The notes beneath the pieces are model-generated. The model was not told the DNA's origin. It worked only from the letters and a program-made list of their open reading frames with translations, and made no database searches. From positions 1 through 64,000 of the forward strand of contig JAUTCS010000020.1 in NCBI GenBank assembly GCA_030673825.1: DNA of 64,000 bases, written 5' to 3'. The stretch is from Verrucomicrobiota bacterium JB024. Lineage in GTDB: Bacteria; Verrucomicrobiota; Verrucomicrobiia; Opitutales; Cerasicoccaceae. Below, piece by piece: positions 9,700-19,011 of the stretch (position 1 is the first letter of the stretch; every line of letters begins with the position of its first letter). The position numbers and the translations under genes are program-made.

Positions 9700-10515
9700 T
9701 CACTTGACCCCGAGCCGCACACGGGCACTCCAGAACCACGGGACCGCTTCACCGTCGAAGGCCCGCCGGACCGTCGCACGCAGTTCCCCGATCCCGAGTT
9801 CGTCCTCCGTCACGCCTTCCTTGAGCAGCGTCTGCACCGAGCCCTGGCTCATGAGCAGTCCGGCCACGCGATCGGCTGTCCCCGTATCGCGGTGGTGCAG
9901 CAGGCACTCCCGTACATGGCGAAAGCAGTTAGACTCTCGCATCCGCCCGAGGTGCCCGGCCTTGTCCCAGCGGTGCAGACGCGCGGCGATCCCCCGCTCG
10001 CGCTCCAGGCGCTCGGCTCGCTGCTGGCAGCCGACATAGGCGGCGTCCGCTTCCCAGTAGAGGGTCGCAGGCGGCCAGTCATAGTCACAGGCGGCGAAGA
10101 CGCCCCCCTCGCGCAGGATGCGCCGGGCCTCAGCAAAGGTTGCCTGCGGGTCCATCCAGTGCAGCGCCTGCGAGCATACAACGAGATCCGCGCAGCCGTC
10201 GGGCAGCCCTGTCGCGTGCGAGTACCCCTCCCGGTATTCGATATTCGCGCCACCGTCGGCCTGGGCCTGCTCGCGCATGGAGGCGGTCGGCTCGATGCCG
10301 ATCACCTTCTCCGCGTGCCGGGCCCAGTACCGGGAGGCCAAGCCCGTGCCGCTGCCCAAGTCCACAACCAGCGCGGGACGCGGACAACGGGCAATGCCGC
10401 CCAGCAACTCCGCCAGTCGGCGGGGAGGCTCGGGACGCACCTGATCATAGTGCGCGCCAAAGCCGGTGAAACGCTCGATGGTGGCGTCAAATCGCGAGTC
10501 GGTACTCATCTCCAT
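9700..10515 (-). CDS. Class I SAM-dependent methyltransferase
   Basis: A 271-residue methyltransferase of the Methyltransf_11 type. Motif I is VVDLGSGTGLA (about residues 50-60), the acidic post-I is VIGIEPTASM, and motif IV is ADLVVCSQALHWMD, which places it with small-molecule (trans-aconitate, ubiquinone-like) methyltransferases; the HWMD stretch is typical. Substrate unknown. Start options at 10509 and 10515 differ by two codons; both follow poor Shine-Dalgarno sequences. It is a single gene convergent with tex. Confidence 0.88.
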   Translation of the reverse strand: MEMSTDSRFDATIERFTGFGAHYDQVRPEPPRRLAELLGGIARCPRPALVVDLGSGTGLASRYWARHAEKVIGIEPTASMREQAQADGGANIEYREGYSHATGLPDGCADLVVCSQALHWMDPQATFAEARRILREGGVFAACDYDWPPATLYWEADAAYVGCQQRAERLERERGIAARLHRWDKAGHLGRMRESNCFRHVRECLLHHRDTGTADRVAGLLMSQGSVQTLLKEGVTEDELGIGELRATVRRAFDGEAVPWFWSARVRLGVK

Positions 10516-10690
10516 CACTCTAGTCACGACAACTGCCCGGCGCAAGCGGTCCCACTGCCTTCTCGGAGAAATCGCGCCTCCCTCGCAAGCAGGAATCGAA
10601 CAGGCTTATCTCCTTTCGCACCATCAAGTTTGAGACTGGACGCCGGGCGCCCATCTGGAGAGAAAAGAAACGACCACCCCGCTTCGCACC

Positions 10691-11344
10691 ATGAAACCGC
10701 AATTCCTCTCTCTGCCCGAGCATGTGTACAACCACCTGCTCGACGAGATCGTCCGGGGCGTACGCCCGGCGGGTGCGAAGCTGACCGAGGAGAGCATCTG
10801 CGTGGAGCTCGGGGTCAGCCGCACGCCCGCCCGCGAGGCGCTCATGCGGCTGCACCGGGATGGCTTGGTGGACCGCCTGCCGCGCCGCGGCTGCTTCGTC
10901 AAAGGCTTCGATCCCGCCGAGCTGGCCGAGCTTTTTCAGTGCCGCATCTGGGTCGAAGCGCTCGCGCTGGAACAGGGCTTTGAGCACATTCCAGACACGG
11001 AGCTGGCCCGGCTGGAAAAAAACCTGCGCGGCCCGCTGACGGAGGAGACCTCGCTCCAGGCCGACGACGAGCTGCACGCGCTCATCGTCGGGGCCTGCCC
11101 GAACCGCCCGTTGCGCGAGTTCGCCCGGCAGTTGCTTACCCGTACCCGTCCCATGCGTTTCTGGCGCACCTACGGCCAAGCGCCGCTGAAGGGTGTATCC
11201 AAAGAACGACTACAAATCGTCCGCGCCATCCGCAAGGGGGACAAGCCCGCCGCCGTGCGCCTGCTGCAAGAACACATCGACCACGGTCGAAAGCTCATGC
11301 TCAAGCTTGCCGCCGAACAAGCCGCAAACGAAACCGACGCATGA
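10691..11344 (+). CDS. GntR/FadR-family regulator (FCD domain)
   Basis: A 217-residue GntR regulator. Residues ~8-72 form the winged helix (VYNHLLDEIVRG, LTEESICVELGVSRTPAREAL, then the wing LVDRLPRRGCFV); the rest is an all-helical FCD effector domain with the DDELHALIVGACPN pattern. Its stop overlaps the start of the transporter gene by 4 bp (ATGA), so the two are translationally coupled, and the regulator probably controls uptake of a carboxylate through that transporter. Effector unknown. Confidence 0.92.
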   Translation: MKPQFLSLPEHVYNHLLDEIVRGVRPAGAKLTEESICVELGVSRTPAREALMRLHRDGLVDRLPRRGCFVKGFDPAELAELFQCRIWVEALALEQGFEHIPDTELARLEKNLRGPLTEETSLQADDELHALIVGACPNRPLREFARQLLTRTRPMRFWRTYGQAPLKGVSKERLQIVRAIRKGDKPAAVRLLQEHIDHGRKLMLKLAAEQAANETDA

Positions 11345-12276
11345 GCGTGAAAAAACTTTTCCTCCCGGTCGGGCTCGTGCTCTCCATCGTGGCCGCGCTG
11401 CTGGTGCCCGGCCCGGGCATCCTGCTCAACCGCGCCCACATGATCGCGGGCTTCGTCATCATCATCTTTCTGGTCAACGGCTGGGAGTTCAAAGTGGCGG
11501 ACACGCGGCTGAACAAAAGCTTTCTGCTGGCCTTTGTCCTGTGCGCGGGCATTTCGCTCTTTCTCGGCCCGTACCTGGGGATGTGGACGGCGCGTCTGTT
11601 CGACACCGGTCCGCTCATGGCCACGGGGCTGGTCGTGATGTCGGCGGTGCCGGTCACGCTCTCCTCGGGCATCGTCATGGCCGAGATCAGCGGCGGCAAC
11701 CGCGCCTGGGCGCTGCTCATGACGATCGGGCTGAACCTGCTGGGCATCTTCACCCTACCCCTCATGCTCACGCTCACGCTGGAGTCCGGCGGTGAAGTGG
11801 ACATCTCAGCGGGTGCACTCCTGCTCAAGCTGATCCAGTTGGTCCTGCTGCCGTTCGCGGCGGGCTTCGTGCTCAAACGGGCTTTTGGCGACCGGGTCGG
11901 GCGCATCCCCCTGCTGGATTACGTCCCCTCAACCTGCGTGATCATGACCGTGTACGCGGCCTTCGCGGTCTCACGGGACATGCTGGGAGAGATCCCCACC
12001 CACAGCTACCCGCTGCTGGGCGGAGCCTCGCTGCTCATTCACCTGGCCTTGCTGGTGCTAGGCCTGGGTGCCGCGCTGCTACTGCGTCTCCCGCGTGCCG
12101 AACGCAATACCTTGCTCTTCATGGCCTCGCAAAAAACGCTCCCGGTCGCCATCAGCGTGATCACCATCATCGCCGCCGACAACGCCCTCGCCATGGTCCC
12201 GTGCCTGCTGTTCCACTTCATCCAGCTCTTCCTGGATTCCTTCGTGGCCTCGCATCTTGCCCCCGACGAGGCGTAA
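11341..12276 (+). CDS. Bile acid:sodium symporter (BASS) family transporter
   Basis: A 311-residue integral membrane protein with about nine to ten hydrophobic segments spread over its whole length, matching the SBF-like/BASS family of sodium-coupled organic-acid transporters. Family-type signatures include VMSAVPVTLSSGIVMAEISGGN (the unwound crossover helix, first half) and MASQKTLPVAISV in the second half. Gene start overlaps the GntR gene (ATGA). Substrate cannot be read from sequence; bile acids are only the family name. Confidence 0.88.
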   Translation: MSVKKLFLPVGLVLSIVAALLVPGPGILLNRAHMIAGFVIIIFLVNGWEFKVADTRLNKSFLLAFVLCAGISLFLGPYLGMWTARLFDTGPLMATGLVVMSAVPVTLSSGIVMAEISGGNRAWALLMTIGLNLLGIFTLPLMLTLTLESGGEVDISAGALLLKLIQLVLLPFAAGFVLKRAFGDRVGRIPLLDYVPSTCVIMTVYAAFAVSRDMLGEIPTHSYPLLGGASLLIHLALLVLGLGAALLLRLPRAERNTLLFMASQKTLPVAISVITIIAADNALAMVPCLLFHFIQLFLDSFVASHLAPDEA

Positions 12277-12293
12277 ACGGGGCGTTTATTTTC
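12274..12293 (+). terminator. Short terminator overlapping the transporter stop codon
   Basis: Stem TAAACG (12274-12279) with CGTTTA (12283-12288), loop GGG, followed by TTTTCC. The stem uses the TAA stop codon itself. Modest stem length makes the call moderate. Confidence 0.5.
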
Positions 12294-12481
12294 CTTGCAC
12301 GCCGGGGCGAAAGCTGCCACCGTCCCGCTCCTTTACGATTTGGCACGCCTTTACGCGTTAAGCTTCGCGGCTGCCATTTCCCTGATTCGGTCAAGACGGT
12401 GAGCGATTGGTTTCGGGTTTAAATAGACATCATTCTCATCGAGCCCCAGAGCGGCGGCGTGAAAGCTGCTCCCAATACACT

Positions 12482-13819
12482 ATGACCGATTCCTCATTCG
12501 AGGCGCTGCCCCTGGCGGCGCCCCTTAAGCGTGCTTTGTCCGAAAAGGGCTACACCACGCCTTCGCCCATCCAGGCCGCCGCCATTCCGCTGCTGCTGGA
12601 GGGCCACGACCTGCTCGCCTGTGCCCAGACCGGCACTGGCAAGACCGCGGCCTTCGCGCTGCCGATCCTGCAGCGCCTGCACGATGACAAGCGCAAGCCG
12701 CGCCCCTACAGCGTGCGCACGCTCGTCCTCACACCGACCCGCGAACTGGCCGTGCAGATCGCCGACAGTTTCAAGACCTACGGCAAGCACATGCGCCTGA
12801 GCGTCGGTCTCGTCTATGGCGGCGTCTCCCAGCGCCCGCAGGAACGCGCCCTCAAGGACGGCGTGGACGTGCTCGTGGCCACGCCCGGACGCCTCCTCGA
12901 CCTTTACCAGCAAAACTGCATGGACCTGGACGAGGTGGAAACTTTCGTCCTCGACGAGGCCGACCACATGCTCGACATGGTCTTCATCCACGACCTCCGC
13001 CGCATCGCCAAGGAGCTGCCGGAAAACCGCCAGACCCTGCTCTTTTCCGCCACCATGGCCGGGCAGATCGCCGAACTGGCGGGCAAGCTCCTGCGCTCGC
13101 CCCGCGAGATCCGCATCGCCCCCGCCGCCACCACGGCGGAAAAGGTGGAACAGAAGATTTTGTTCGTCCAGCAAGAGAACAAGCGCGCCCTGCTCACGCA
13201 CATGCTTGGCGAGCACGGCGACGGCAAGCCCGCCGAACTGCGTCTGGTCTTCACCAAGACCAAGCACGGTGCCAACCGCCTGGCCACCCAGCTGAGCAAG
13301 GACGGCATCCCCGCCGACGCCATCCACGGCAACAAGACCCAGGCCGCCCGCCAGAAGGCGCTCAACCGCTTCCGTAACGGCGAGATCAGCGTGCTCGTGG
13401 CCACCGACGTGGCCGCCCGTGGCATCGACGTGAAAGACGTGACCCTCGTCGTCAACTATGACCTGCCGATGGAGCCGGACAGCTACGTGCACCGCATCGG
13501 GCGCACCGCCCGCGCCGGTGCCAGCGGCTTGGCCGTTTCGTTCTGCTCGTCCGAGGAGGTTTATCTCCTTAACGCGATCGGACGCCTCATCCGCCAGGAC
13601 ATTCCGATCGACGCGGAGCATCCTTACCACGCCGAGCCGGTCGCCATCCGCTACCGCAATCCCAGCAAGCGCCGTGACGACGGCCGCAACGCCAACAAGG
13701 GCGGTCAGCACCGCAAGCGCCCCAACCGTCCCGGTCGCGGCCATACCGCCTCCGGCGGCAAGCGCGTGAACGGCCCGAAGTCCTTCGCATCGTCGCGTCG
13801 CAAGTCCTTCGCCCGCTAA
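12482..13819 (+). CDS. DEAD-box RNA helicase (RhlE type)
   Basis: A 445-residue ATP-dependent RNA helicase. All DEAD-box motifs are present in order: Q motif (GYTTPSPIQ), motif I AQTGTGKT (about 50-57), Ia PTRELA, GG/TPGR, motif II DEAD (about 158), SAT, and in the second RecA domain ARGIDV and HRIGRTARAG. The last ~60 residues are Arg/Lys/Gly-rich, a basic RNA-binding tail like those of RhlE. Such helicases remodel RNA in ribosome assembly and cold adaptation. The ATG at 12482 begins the conserved N terminus; the frame is open further upstream without conserved sequence. The 205-bp leader shows no structure I can name. Confidence 0.95.
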   Translation: MTDSSFEALPLAAPLKRALSEKGYTTPSPIQAAAIPLLLEGHDLLACAQTGTGKTAAFALPILQRLHDDKRKPRPYSVRTLVLTPTRELAVQIADSFKTYGKHMRLSVGLVYGGVSQRPQERALKDGVDVLVATPGRLLDLYQQNCMDLDEVETFVLDEADHMLDMVFIHDLRRIAKELPENRQTLLFSATMAGQIAELAGKLLRSPREIRIAPAATTAEKVEQKILFVQQENKRALLTHMLGEHGDGKPAELRLVFTKTKHGANRLATQLSKDGIPADAIHGNKTQAARQKALNRFRNGEISVLVATDVAARGIDVKDVTLVVNYDLPMEPDSYVHRIGRTARAGASGLAVSFCSSEEVYLLNAIGRLIRQDIPIDAEHPYHAEPVAIRYRNPSKRRDDGRNANKGGQHRKRPNRPGRGHTASGGKRVNGPKSFASSRRKSFAR

Positions 13820-13840
13820 AGCGCAGTAAATTCAAAATCT

Positions 13841-13905
13841 AACCACAGAGTGCGCCAGCGCACGGAGATTTCCTCTCTGTGTCTTTGCGCCTCTGTGGTT
13901 TTTTT
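13841..13905 (+). terminator. Terminator-like hairpin with CCACAGAG repeat
   Basis: AACCACAGAG (13841-13850) pairs with CTCTGTGGTT (13891-13900) and is followed by T5. The internal sequence adds further CACGGAGA/CTCTGTGT pairing. Repeats of this CCACAGAG type are common intergenic elements in several phyla including Verrucomicrobiota and Planctomycetota. It lies between the convergent helicase and response-regulator genes and can act in both directions. Confidence 0.75.
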
Positions 13906-13922
13906 GTGTCAAATTTCCGCGC

Positions 13923-14624
13923 TCACTCGCCGGGCTCGTAACGGTAGCCGTGGCCGTGGACGGTGAGCAGCGTGCGCGGGTGCGCAGGGTCCGGCTCGAT
14001 CTTTTTGCGCAGCTGAGCCATGTGCTGGTCCAGCGTGCGGGTCGTCCCGAGGTAGTCGATACCCCAGGCGGCGTTGAGCAGCGCGTCGCGGCTGAGCGCC
14101 TCGCCCGGATGCGCGTGAAAGTGCTGGACGAGTTTCAGCTCGCGTGGGGTCAGCGCGATGGCTTGTCCGCCCACCACCGCCTCCATGCGACTCGGATCAA
14201 TCCGCACCACGCCGAAAGCGAAAGGCTCCGTCACTGGCACGGACTCCTCCGTCGGGTGGCTGCGGCGCAGTACCGCCGTGATCCGTGCCAGCAGCTCGCG
14301 CACGCCGAAGGGCTTGGTCACGTAGTCGTCCGCGCCCAGTTCGAGGCCGACGACCTTGTCGATCTCCTCGCCCTTGGCGGTGAGCATGATGACTGGTACC
14401 CGCGCATCACGGCGGCGGATTTCCCGGCAAACATCGTAGCCGCTGAGGCCGGGCATCATCACATCGAGCAAGATCAGGTCGAGGCCACCCTGCTTGGCCA
14501 GCGCAAGCGCGGACGCGCCCTCGTTAGCGGCGAGCACGTCGTAGCCCTCGCTTTCGAGGACATCGACGAGGCCGGTGCGGATGTTGGCGTCGTCTTCGGC
14601 GACGAGGATGCGGCGGCGCTTCAT
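13923..14624 (-). CDS. OmpR/PhoB-family response regulator
   Basis: A 233-residue response regulator. The receiver domain has the acidic pair Asp11/Asp12, phosphoacceptor Asp54 in LILLDVMMPGLSG, Thr82 (MLTAKGEE) and Lys104 (YVTKPF); residues ~135-230 form the winged-helix DNA-binding domain (LTPRELKLV, then GTTRTLDQHMAQLRKKIE). It is the partner of the sensor kinase immediately upstream, whose stop overlaps its start by 4 bp. It is the last gene of a four-gene leftward set. Confidence 0.95.
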   Translation of the reverse strand: MKRRRILVAEDDANIRTGLVDVLESEGYDVLAANEGASALALAKQGGLDLILLDVMMPGLSGYDVCREIRRRDARVPVIMLTAKGEEIDKVVGLELGADDYVTKPFGVRELLARITAVLRRSHPTEESVPVTEPFAFGVVRIDPSRMEAVVGGQAIALTPRELKLVQHFHAHPGEALSRDALLNAAWGIDYLGTTRTLDQHMAQLRKKIEPDPAHPRTLLTVHGHGYRYEPGE

Positions 14625-16705
14625 GATTTCACAAGGGGTAAGGTGATGGTAAAACAGCAGCCGGATTTTTCGCCCGGCACCAGTTCGATTTCTCCGCCCA
14701 GGTCACGCAGCAGCCCACGGCAAATGGACAGCCCCAGCCCCGAACCCGGCGTGGCGGCGGTAAGGCTCTCGTCGAGGCGCTGGAAGGCTTTAAAGACGCG
14801 CTCGCGGTCCCTCGCCGGAATGCCCGGCCCCCGGTCCTCCACCCGCAGGCGGGCCTGCCGGTCGTCAGACGTCAGTGAGAGGCGCAGGAGCTTGCCGGCG
14901 GCGGCGTACTTGAGGGCGTTGTCCACGAGGTTGAGCAAGACCTGCCCGAGCGCATCGCGGTCGGTCTCGACCTTGACAGCCACCACGGGCGGTGCCCACT
15001 CGACCACCATCTGCGCCTCGCGCAGACGCGGGGCCTGAGCCTCCAGTACGGACGCGACCACCTCCGCCATGTCCACCGGCTCGCGGCGGTACTTTTTACG
15101 CCCCTGCTCCAGCCGGCTAAAATCGAGCACATTGTCGACCAGGCGGCTCAGGCGCTGGGTCTCCGCGGTAATCGTGGCGAGGTAGCGGCCACGCTTGTCC
15201 GTATCGGCGACACGTCCCTCCTCTAGCATCTCGGCGTACATGCGGATGGTCGTCAACGGCGTGCGCAACTCGTGGGAGACGTTGGAGACGAAGGTCGTCT
15301 TGCGTGCGGCCTCGCGCGCATCTCGACGCGCCTGAAGCAGCAGCAGCGTCCCCGCCCCCAGCGTCGAGGCGCACAACGCCGCCACCAGCAGCCCACCCAG
15401 CAGCAGATACCCGCGCCCGCCGGAGGCGGAGCCTACAGTCACGCCGAGCCGCCAGCCGGACAATTCCTCGCCTACGGGAAGTGTATCCATATCCGAATAC
15501 ACTTCGCTCGACAGATAATCATATTTCGAACGCGGGGCATACACAGTGCTTCCGTCGGGTGCTAGCAAGCGCCCCGAATACTCGCCCTTGGGGAAAGCGC
15601 CCTGGAACTGCTCCAGCACCGCGGGCACATTCAGCACCACGCCCGTGATGCGATCCCCCGGCTCACGCTGATACCACGCCAGCCAGCCCGGCGCACCATC
15701 GGACCGCTCCATCCAGCCGGAACGCGCCAGCGCATTGCTCTCGAAAAGTTCATCAAAGGCTGTGGGCTGCTGAAGCAGCGGCTCCGACGCCTGTGACAAT
15801 GCGGGCGCGTCGGCACTGTCCGCATCCAAGAAGCGGAACGCCTGCGGCTCGTCGGTCTCCTCCGACAGCTGCCCCGCGAGTTCCGACTGCGCGTCCCGCC
15901 GGCGGTGTCCCTCTGCCACCGCGACGGTTTCCGCTCCCGACCGTTGAACCGCCACATCCGCCATGTCCGCTGCCGCGACATAGGCCGAGGGCTCGCCGGA
16001 GGCAGTTGGTGCCGCAGGAGCCTGTCGAACGTCTTCCCGCCGGGCCTCCTGCACTTCCTGAACTTTCAGCGTGTTGAGCGCCTGGACGTTCTGCTGGGAA
16101 ATCTCGCGGATGCTCTGGCGGCTGGCCTTGGCCTGATCATAGGTGCGCGGAGCCTGCTCCTCCTCAGAGGGAACGGCAGCCGCAACGGGGGCCGCGCCTT
16201 CGGCGGGCGCGACGATTTCTGCTTCCATTTGGCTGGCTTTTTTTTCTTTGCTGGAAGGCGGCTCGGGCTGCCAGGGGGCGGTGGCATTCGCGGACAAAAA
16301 GGGTCGCACGAGCTGCGGGGCGTCCGTCGAGGCACCAGCGGCTGGCATCTCAGTTTCCCTGACACTCTCCGGGTTCCAGATCGCAAAGGTCTCGACAAAG
16401 GGGTTCGACGCGGCCAGCTCGCGCAGGCGGGCCTGCTCATCGCCGGGACCGGAGGCAGCCTCCAGCGCCTGCATGACGCCGGTCTTGATCTCGGCCATGA
16501 TGAGGTCGAGGTTGTCCGCCACGGTGCGGGCCTGCGCGCGCGCGGATTCGCGAGCGAGCGCGTCGAGGCGCGCCTGCTCGCGCCCCAGCAGCCAGAACGC
16601 GAGCGCGCCGACCGCCAGGGTCGGCAGCACGAGGCCCAGCCAGGCCAGCACATGTCGGCGCGCTTTCACGGTATCATCTATCAGGGAGAATCCCCGCACG
16701 GGCAA
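14621..16705 (-). CDS. Sensor histidine kinase with large periplasmic region
   Basis: A 694-residue membrane histidine kinase. A first transmembrane segment is at about residues 17-41 and a second near 430-460; between them are ~390 periplasmic residues, of which about 150-300 are low-complexity and rich in Ala, Glu, Gln and Pro. The cytoplasmic part has the H-box VSHELRTPLTTIRMY (His near 478), N-box LVDNALKYA, and G-boxes (VEDRGPGIP, GSGLGLSICRGL). No HAMP domain is evident. It pairs with the downstream response regulator (4-bp overlap) and starts 6 bp after the SIMPL gene, so it may sense envelope state. An alternative start lies ~12 codons in. Confidence 0.92.
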   Translation of the reverse strand: MPVRGFSLIDDTVKARRHVLAWLGLVLPTLAVGALAFWLLGREQARLDALARESARAQARTVADNLDLIMAEIKTGVMQALEAASGPGDEQARLRELAASNPFVETFAIWNPESVRETEMPAAGASTDAPQLVRPFLSANATAPWQPEPPSSKEKKASQMEAEIVAPAEGAAPVAAAVPSEEEQAPRTYDQAKASRQSIREISQQNVQALNTLKVQEVQEARREDVRQAPAAPTASGEPSAYVAAADMADVAVQRSGAETVAVAEGHRRRDAQSELAGQLSEETDEPQAFRFLDADSADAPALSQASEPLLQQPTAFDELFESNALARSGWMERSDGAPGWLAWYQREPGDRITGVVLNVPAVLEQFQGAFPKGEYSGRLLAPDGSTVYAPRSKYDYLSSEVYSDMDTLPVGEELSGWRLGVTVGSASGGRGYLLLGGLLVAALCASTLGAGTLLLLQARRDAREAARKTTFVSNVSHELRTPLTTIRMYAEMLEEGRVADTDKRGRYLATITAETQRLSRLVDNVLDFSRLEQGRKKYRREPVDMAEVVASVLEAQAPRLREAQMVVEWAPPVVAVKVETDRDALGQVLLNLVDNALKYAAAGKLLRLSLTSDDRQARLRVEDRGPGIPARDRERVFKAFQRLDESLTAATPGSGLGLSICRGLLRDLGGEIELVPGEKSGCCFTITLPLVKS

Positions 16706-16711
16706 TCTTTC

Positions 16712-17500
16712 TTAACGGGCCGCCTCCGGTACGGCGACAGTCCGGAACGTCACCCCGACCGAGGCCGTGACGGCGATCTTGCCCAGTTGGATTTCTCCCG
16801 CTGACTGCGAGCCGTCCGCGTCGAAGAGGGAATTTTGCGTCGGACTGTCGTAACTGCGCCTGCCCGCGCCACCCCAACCGGAGCCACCGGCGTAGAACCA
16901 GTTGCCGCCGCCGTTCTCGTTGATACTGGTGGGGGGCCCCAGGCGCACACCGAGGGTAGCGGTCATCGCATCGGCCTTTTCGCGGGCAGCGGTAACGGCC
17001 ATCTCGCGGGCCTGGTCGCGGTACTTGCGCAGCTCGCTGGTCTGGAACTCAACGCCGTGCACGTAGTTGACGCCCACGGCCAGCCCGGCGTCCACCACCC
17101 GCTCCAGCAGGGCCTTGTCCTTGAGTGTGACAACGAAGCCCGTGCGCGAATAGTAACCGAGGAAGACATTCTCGCCCCGGTTTGCTTCGTAGCGGCCCGA
17201 CTCGTAACGGGGCTCTACGCTGAGAACGTCCGTCTTGATGTCGCTGTCCTCGATGCCGAGCCGGTGAAAGGCCTCCAAAGCCTTCCGGAGGATGGCACGG
17301 TTCTTGGCCTGCGAGGCGGCGAGCTCCATGTCCTTGGTTTCGATACCGAAGTTCACCTTGATAATATCCGGCACGACATAGACAGTCGCCTCGCCGGTGA
17401 CCGAGATGTTTCCGGTACAGGCCTTGTCGGCGTACACGGTGTAGGTCTGCGCAGCCAGCGCGAGCGGCAGGCAGAAGATGAGGGTGAGGAGGGTTTTCAT
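16712..17500 (-). CDS. SIMPL-domain (DUF541) exported protein
   Basis: A 262-residue exported protein with a short signal peptide (LLTLIFCLPLALAAQ) and a SIMPL/DUF541 domain (ISVTGEATVYVVPDIIKVNFGI, then DIKTDVLSVEPRYE), the family of periplasmic or outer-membrane oligomeric proteins including BP26 and E. coli YggE. Their function is not fixed; stress-related roles have been reported. It lies 6 bp after the VWA gene and 6 bp before the sensor kinase gene, so the four genes 18835-13923 look like one operon. Confidence 0.88.
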   Translation of the reverse strand: MKTLLTLIFCLPLALAAQTYTVYADKACTGNISVTGEATVYVVPDIIKVNFGIETKDMELAASQAKNRAILRKALEAFHRLGIEDSDIKTDVLSVEPRYESGRYEANRGENVFLGYYSRTGFVVTLKDKALLERVVDAGLAVGVNYVHGVEFQTSELRKYRDQAREMAVTAAREKADAMTATLGVRLGPPTSINENGGGNWFYAGGSGWGGAGRRSYDSPTQNSLFDADGSQSAGEIQLGKIAVTASVGVTFRTVAVPEAAR

Positions 17501-17506
17501 GGCGGG

Positions 17507-18835
17507 TCAGTCGATGTCTTTCTGTTGGTTAACGGTCTGGTAGCTGCTGTTGTAGTAGCTCTTGCGCTGAACGTTCGTGAGCTTGTCGGTTTCTAGCCCG
17601 ACGGCCTCCTCGGCCAACTCATCGGAGCGCTGGGCGATATCCGCGTCCGCAAAGGGCGCGTTCATCTCGACGATCTGGCCACTGAGCGCCCGGAAGGTCG
17701 CGGCGGCTTCCTTGTGCTTGCCCGCGTCGCTCAGGGCGATAGCCTCGCGCTTGGCCTCGGCGATACGGTTGTCCACCACGTCGCGCACGATCCGCACATT
17801 CGCCGCCTCCTTGATCTCGGAGACGCTGTCGCTGTAGGCGAGCTGCGCAGACGCGTTGCCCTCGGCGGATGCGCCGGTCAGTGCATCGGTGTAGCCGACG
17901 CGTACCTGCGCCAACTCACGGCTCTGACCGACCTCCCCGGCGGGAACCTCAGCCTCGATGAGCGCGAACTTCTCCTGACCGCCAAAGAGCTGGTTGAGCG
18001 TGAAGCGGACCTCGCCGTCAACGATCTCACCATCGCGCCCGATCAGCCCGACAGGCCGCACGCCCGGCGCGAAAGTGACCACGACCTCGACGCCGGTAGC
18101 GGTGACATTGAGGACGTCGTCCAACTCCGCCGCGAAAATGCGGGCCAAGTCGCGGGCGTTTTCAGCGAAGTAGCTGTTGCCCTGCCCGGTCTCGGCCAGG
18201 CCGGTCATGAGGTCTTCGTTAAAGCCGGCACCCAGGCCGACCGTGCTGACGGAGATGTCCTCGCCCGCCAGCGAGCGTCCCAGCCCGCGCAAATCGTCCA
18301 CCGAGGAGGGACCGACATTGGCCTGACCGTCGGAGAGCAGGATAATCCGGTCAATCGAGCCTTCGCTCGCGCCCCGGCGGACCTCAGCGGCAGCCTGCCC
18401 CACCCCGGCATACAACGCAGTCGAACCGCCGGACTGGATGCCGCGAATAATGGCGGCAAGCCGCGCGCGCTCCAGCGGATACTGCGTCTCGATCAGCGTG
18501 GTGGCGTCGTCATCGTAGGCCACCAGCGCGATACGGTCGCGCACGCCCAAAAGGCTGAGCGCCTCCAGCGCCGCCTCGCGGGCTTGGACGATCTTTTGCC
18601 CGCCCATCGACCCGGAGCGGTCCAGCGCGATGGCGAGATTGACAGGCGGGCGGGCGCGGCCGGATTCGATTTCGGATGGCAGGAGGCTGACTTTGATGAC
18701 GACGCGCTCGGTCTGACCGGCGGGGACGATGGGGCGGTCCAGCTCGGCGCGAACGGCCACAGGGGCAGAGTCCGCGCCCGCCAGTCCGCCGGCGGCCAGC
18801 AAGGCCGCGCAGGGAAGGAAGGCTTTCAGGTTCAT
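17507..18835 (-). CDS. Von Willebrand factor type A domain protein, exported
   Basis: A 442-residue exported protein: signal peptide to about residue 20 (AALLAAGGLAGADSA), a VWA domain whose metal-ion-dependent adhesion site begins DRSGSM (Asp72, Ser74, Ser76), and a C-terminal region of ~150 residues ending in polar helices (SYYNSSYQTVNQQKD). VWA proteins mediate metal-dependent protein binding in the periplasm or at the surface. First gene of the leftward VWA-SIMPL-kinase-regulator set; a 10-bp palindrome TGTCATGACA at 18946-18955 lies about 110 bp upstream of its start and could be an operator. Confidence 0.88.
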   Translation of the reverse strand: MNLKAFLPCAALLAAGGLAGADSAPVAVRAELDRPIVPAGQTERVVIKVSLLPSEIESGRARPPVNLAIALDRSGSMGGQKIVQAREAALEALSLLGVRDRIALVAYDDDATTLIETQYPLERARLAAIIRGIQSGGSTALYAGVGQAAAEVRRGASEGSIDRIILLSDGQANVGPSSVDDLRGLGRSLAGEDISVSTVGLGAGFNEDLMTGLAETGQGNSYFAENARDLARIFAAELDDVLNVTATGVEVVVTFAPGVRPVGLIGRDGEIVDGEVRFTLNQLFGGQEKFALIEAEVPAGEVGQSRELAQVRVGYTDALTGASAEGNASAQLAYSDSVSEIKEAANVRIVRDVVDNRIAEAKREAIALSDAGKHKEAAATFRALSGQIVEMNAPFADADIAQRSDELAEEAVGLETDKLTNVQRKSYYNSSYQTVNQQKDID

Positions 18836-18945
18836 ATCGGCGTTGGGTTTATTTCAGCCGGGCGGCATTGCCCGCTGTGTGCGCCCATTATGCCCGAAAG
18901 CCCCGCCCATGTCGTCATGGCACGGTCAAACCTTTGTCAGGAAAA

Positions 18946-18955
18946 TGTCATGACA
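18946..18955. promoter_or_regulatory. Palindrome TGTCATGACA upstream of the VWA operon
   Basis: Perfect 10-bp palindrome, with further TCATG/CATGA copies on either side (18914 and 18952). It lies in the 176-bp gap before the VWA operon. A regulator-binding role is only a guess. Confidence 0.25.
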
Positions 18956-19011
18956 TGAGCCATAGCTCCGCAACTGTCCTTAATGCGCTCCCCTCTACCA
19001 GCACCTAAAAA

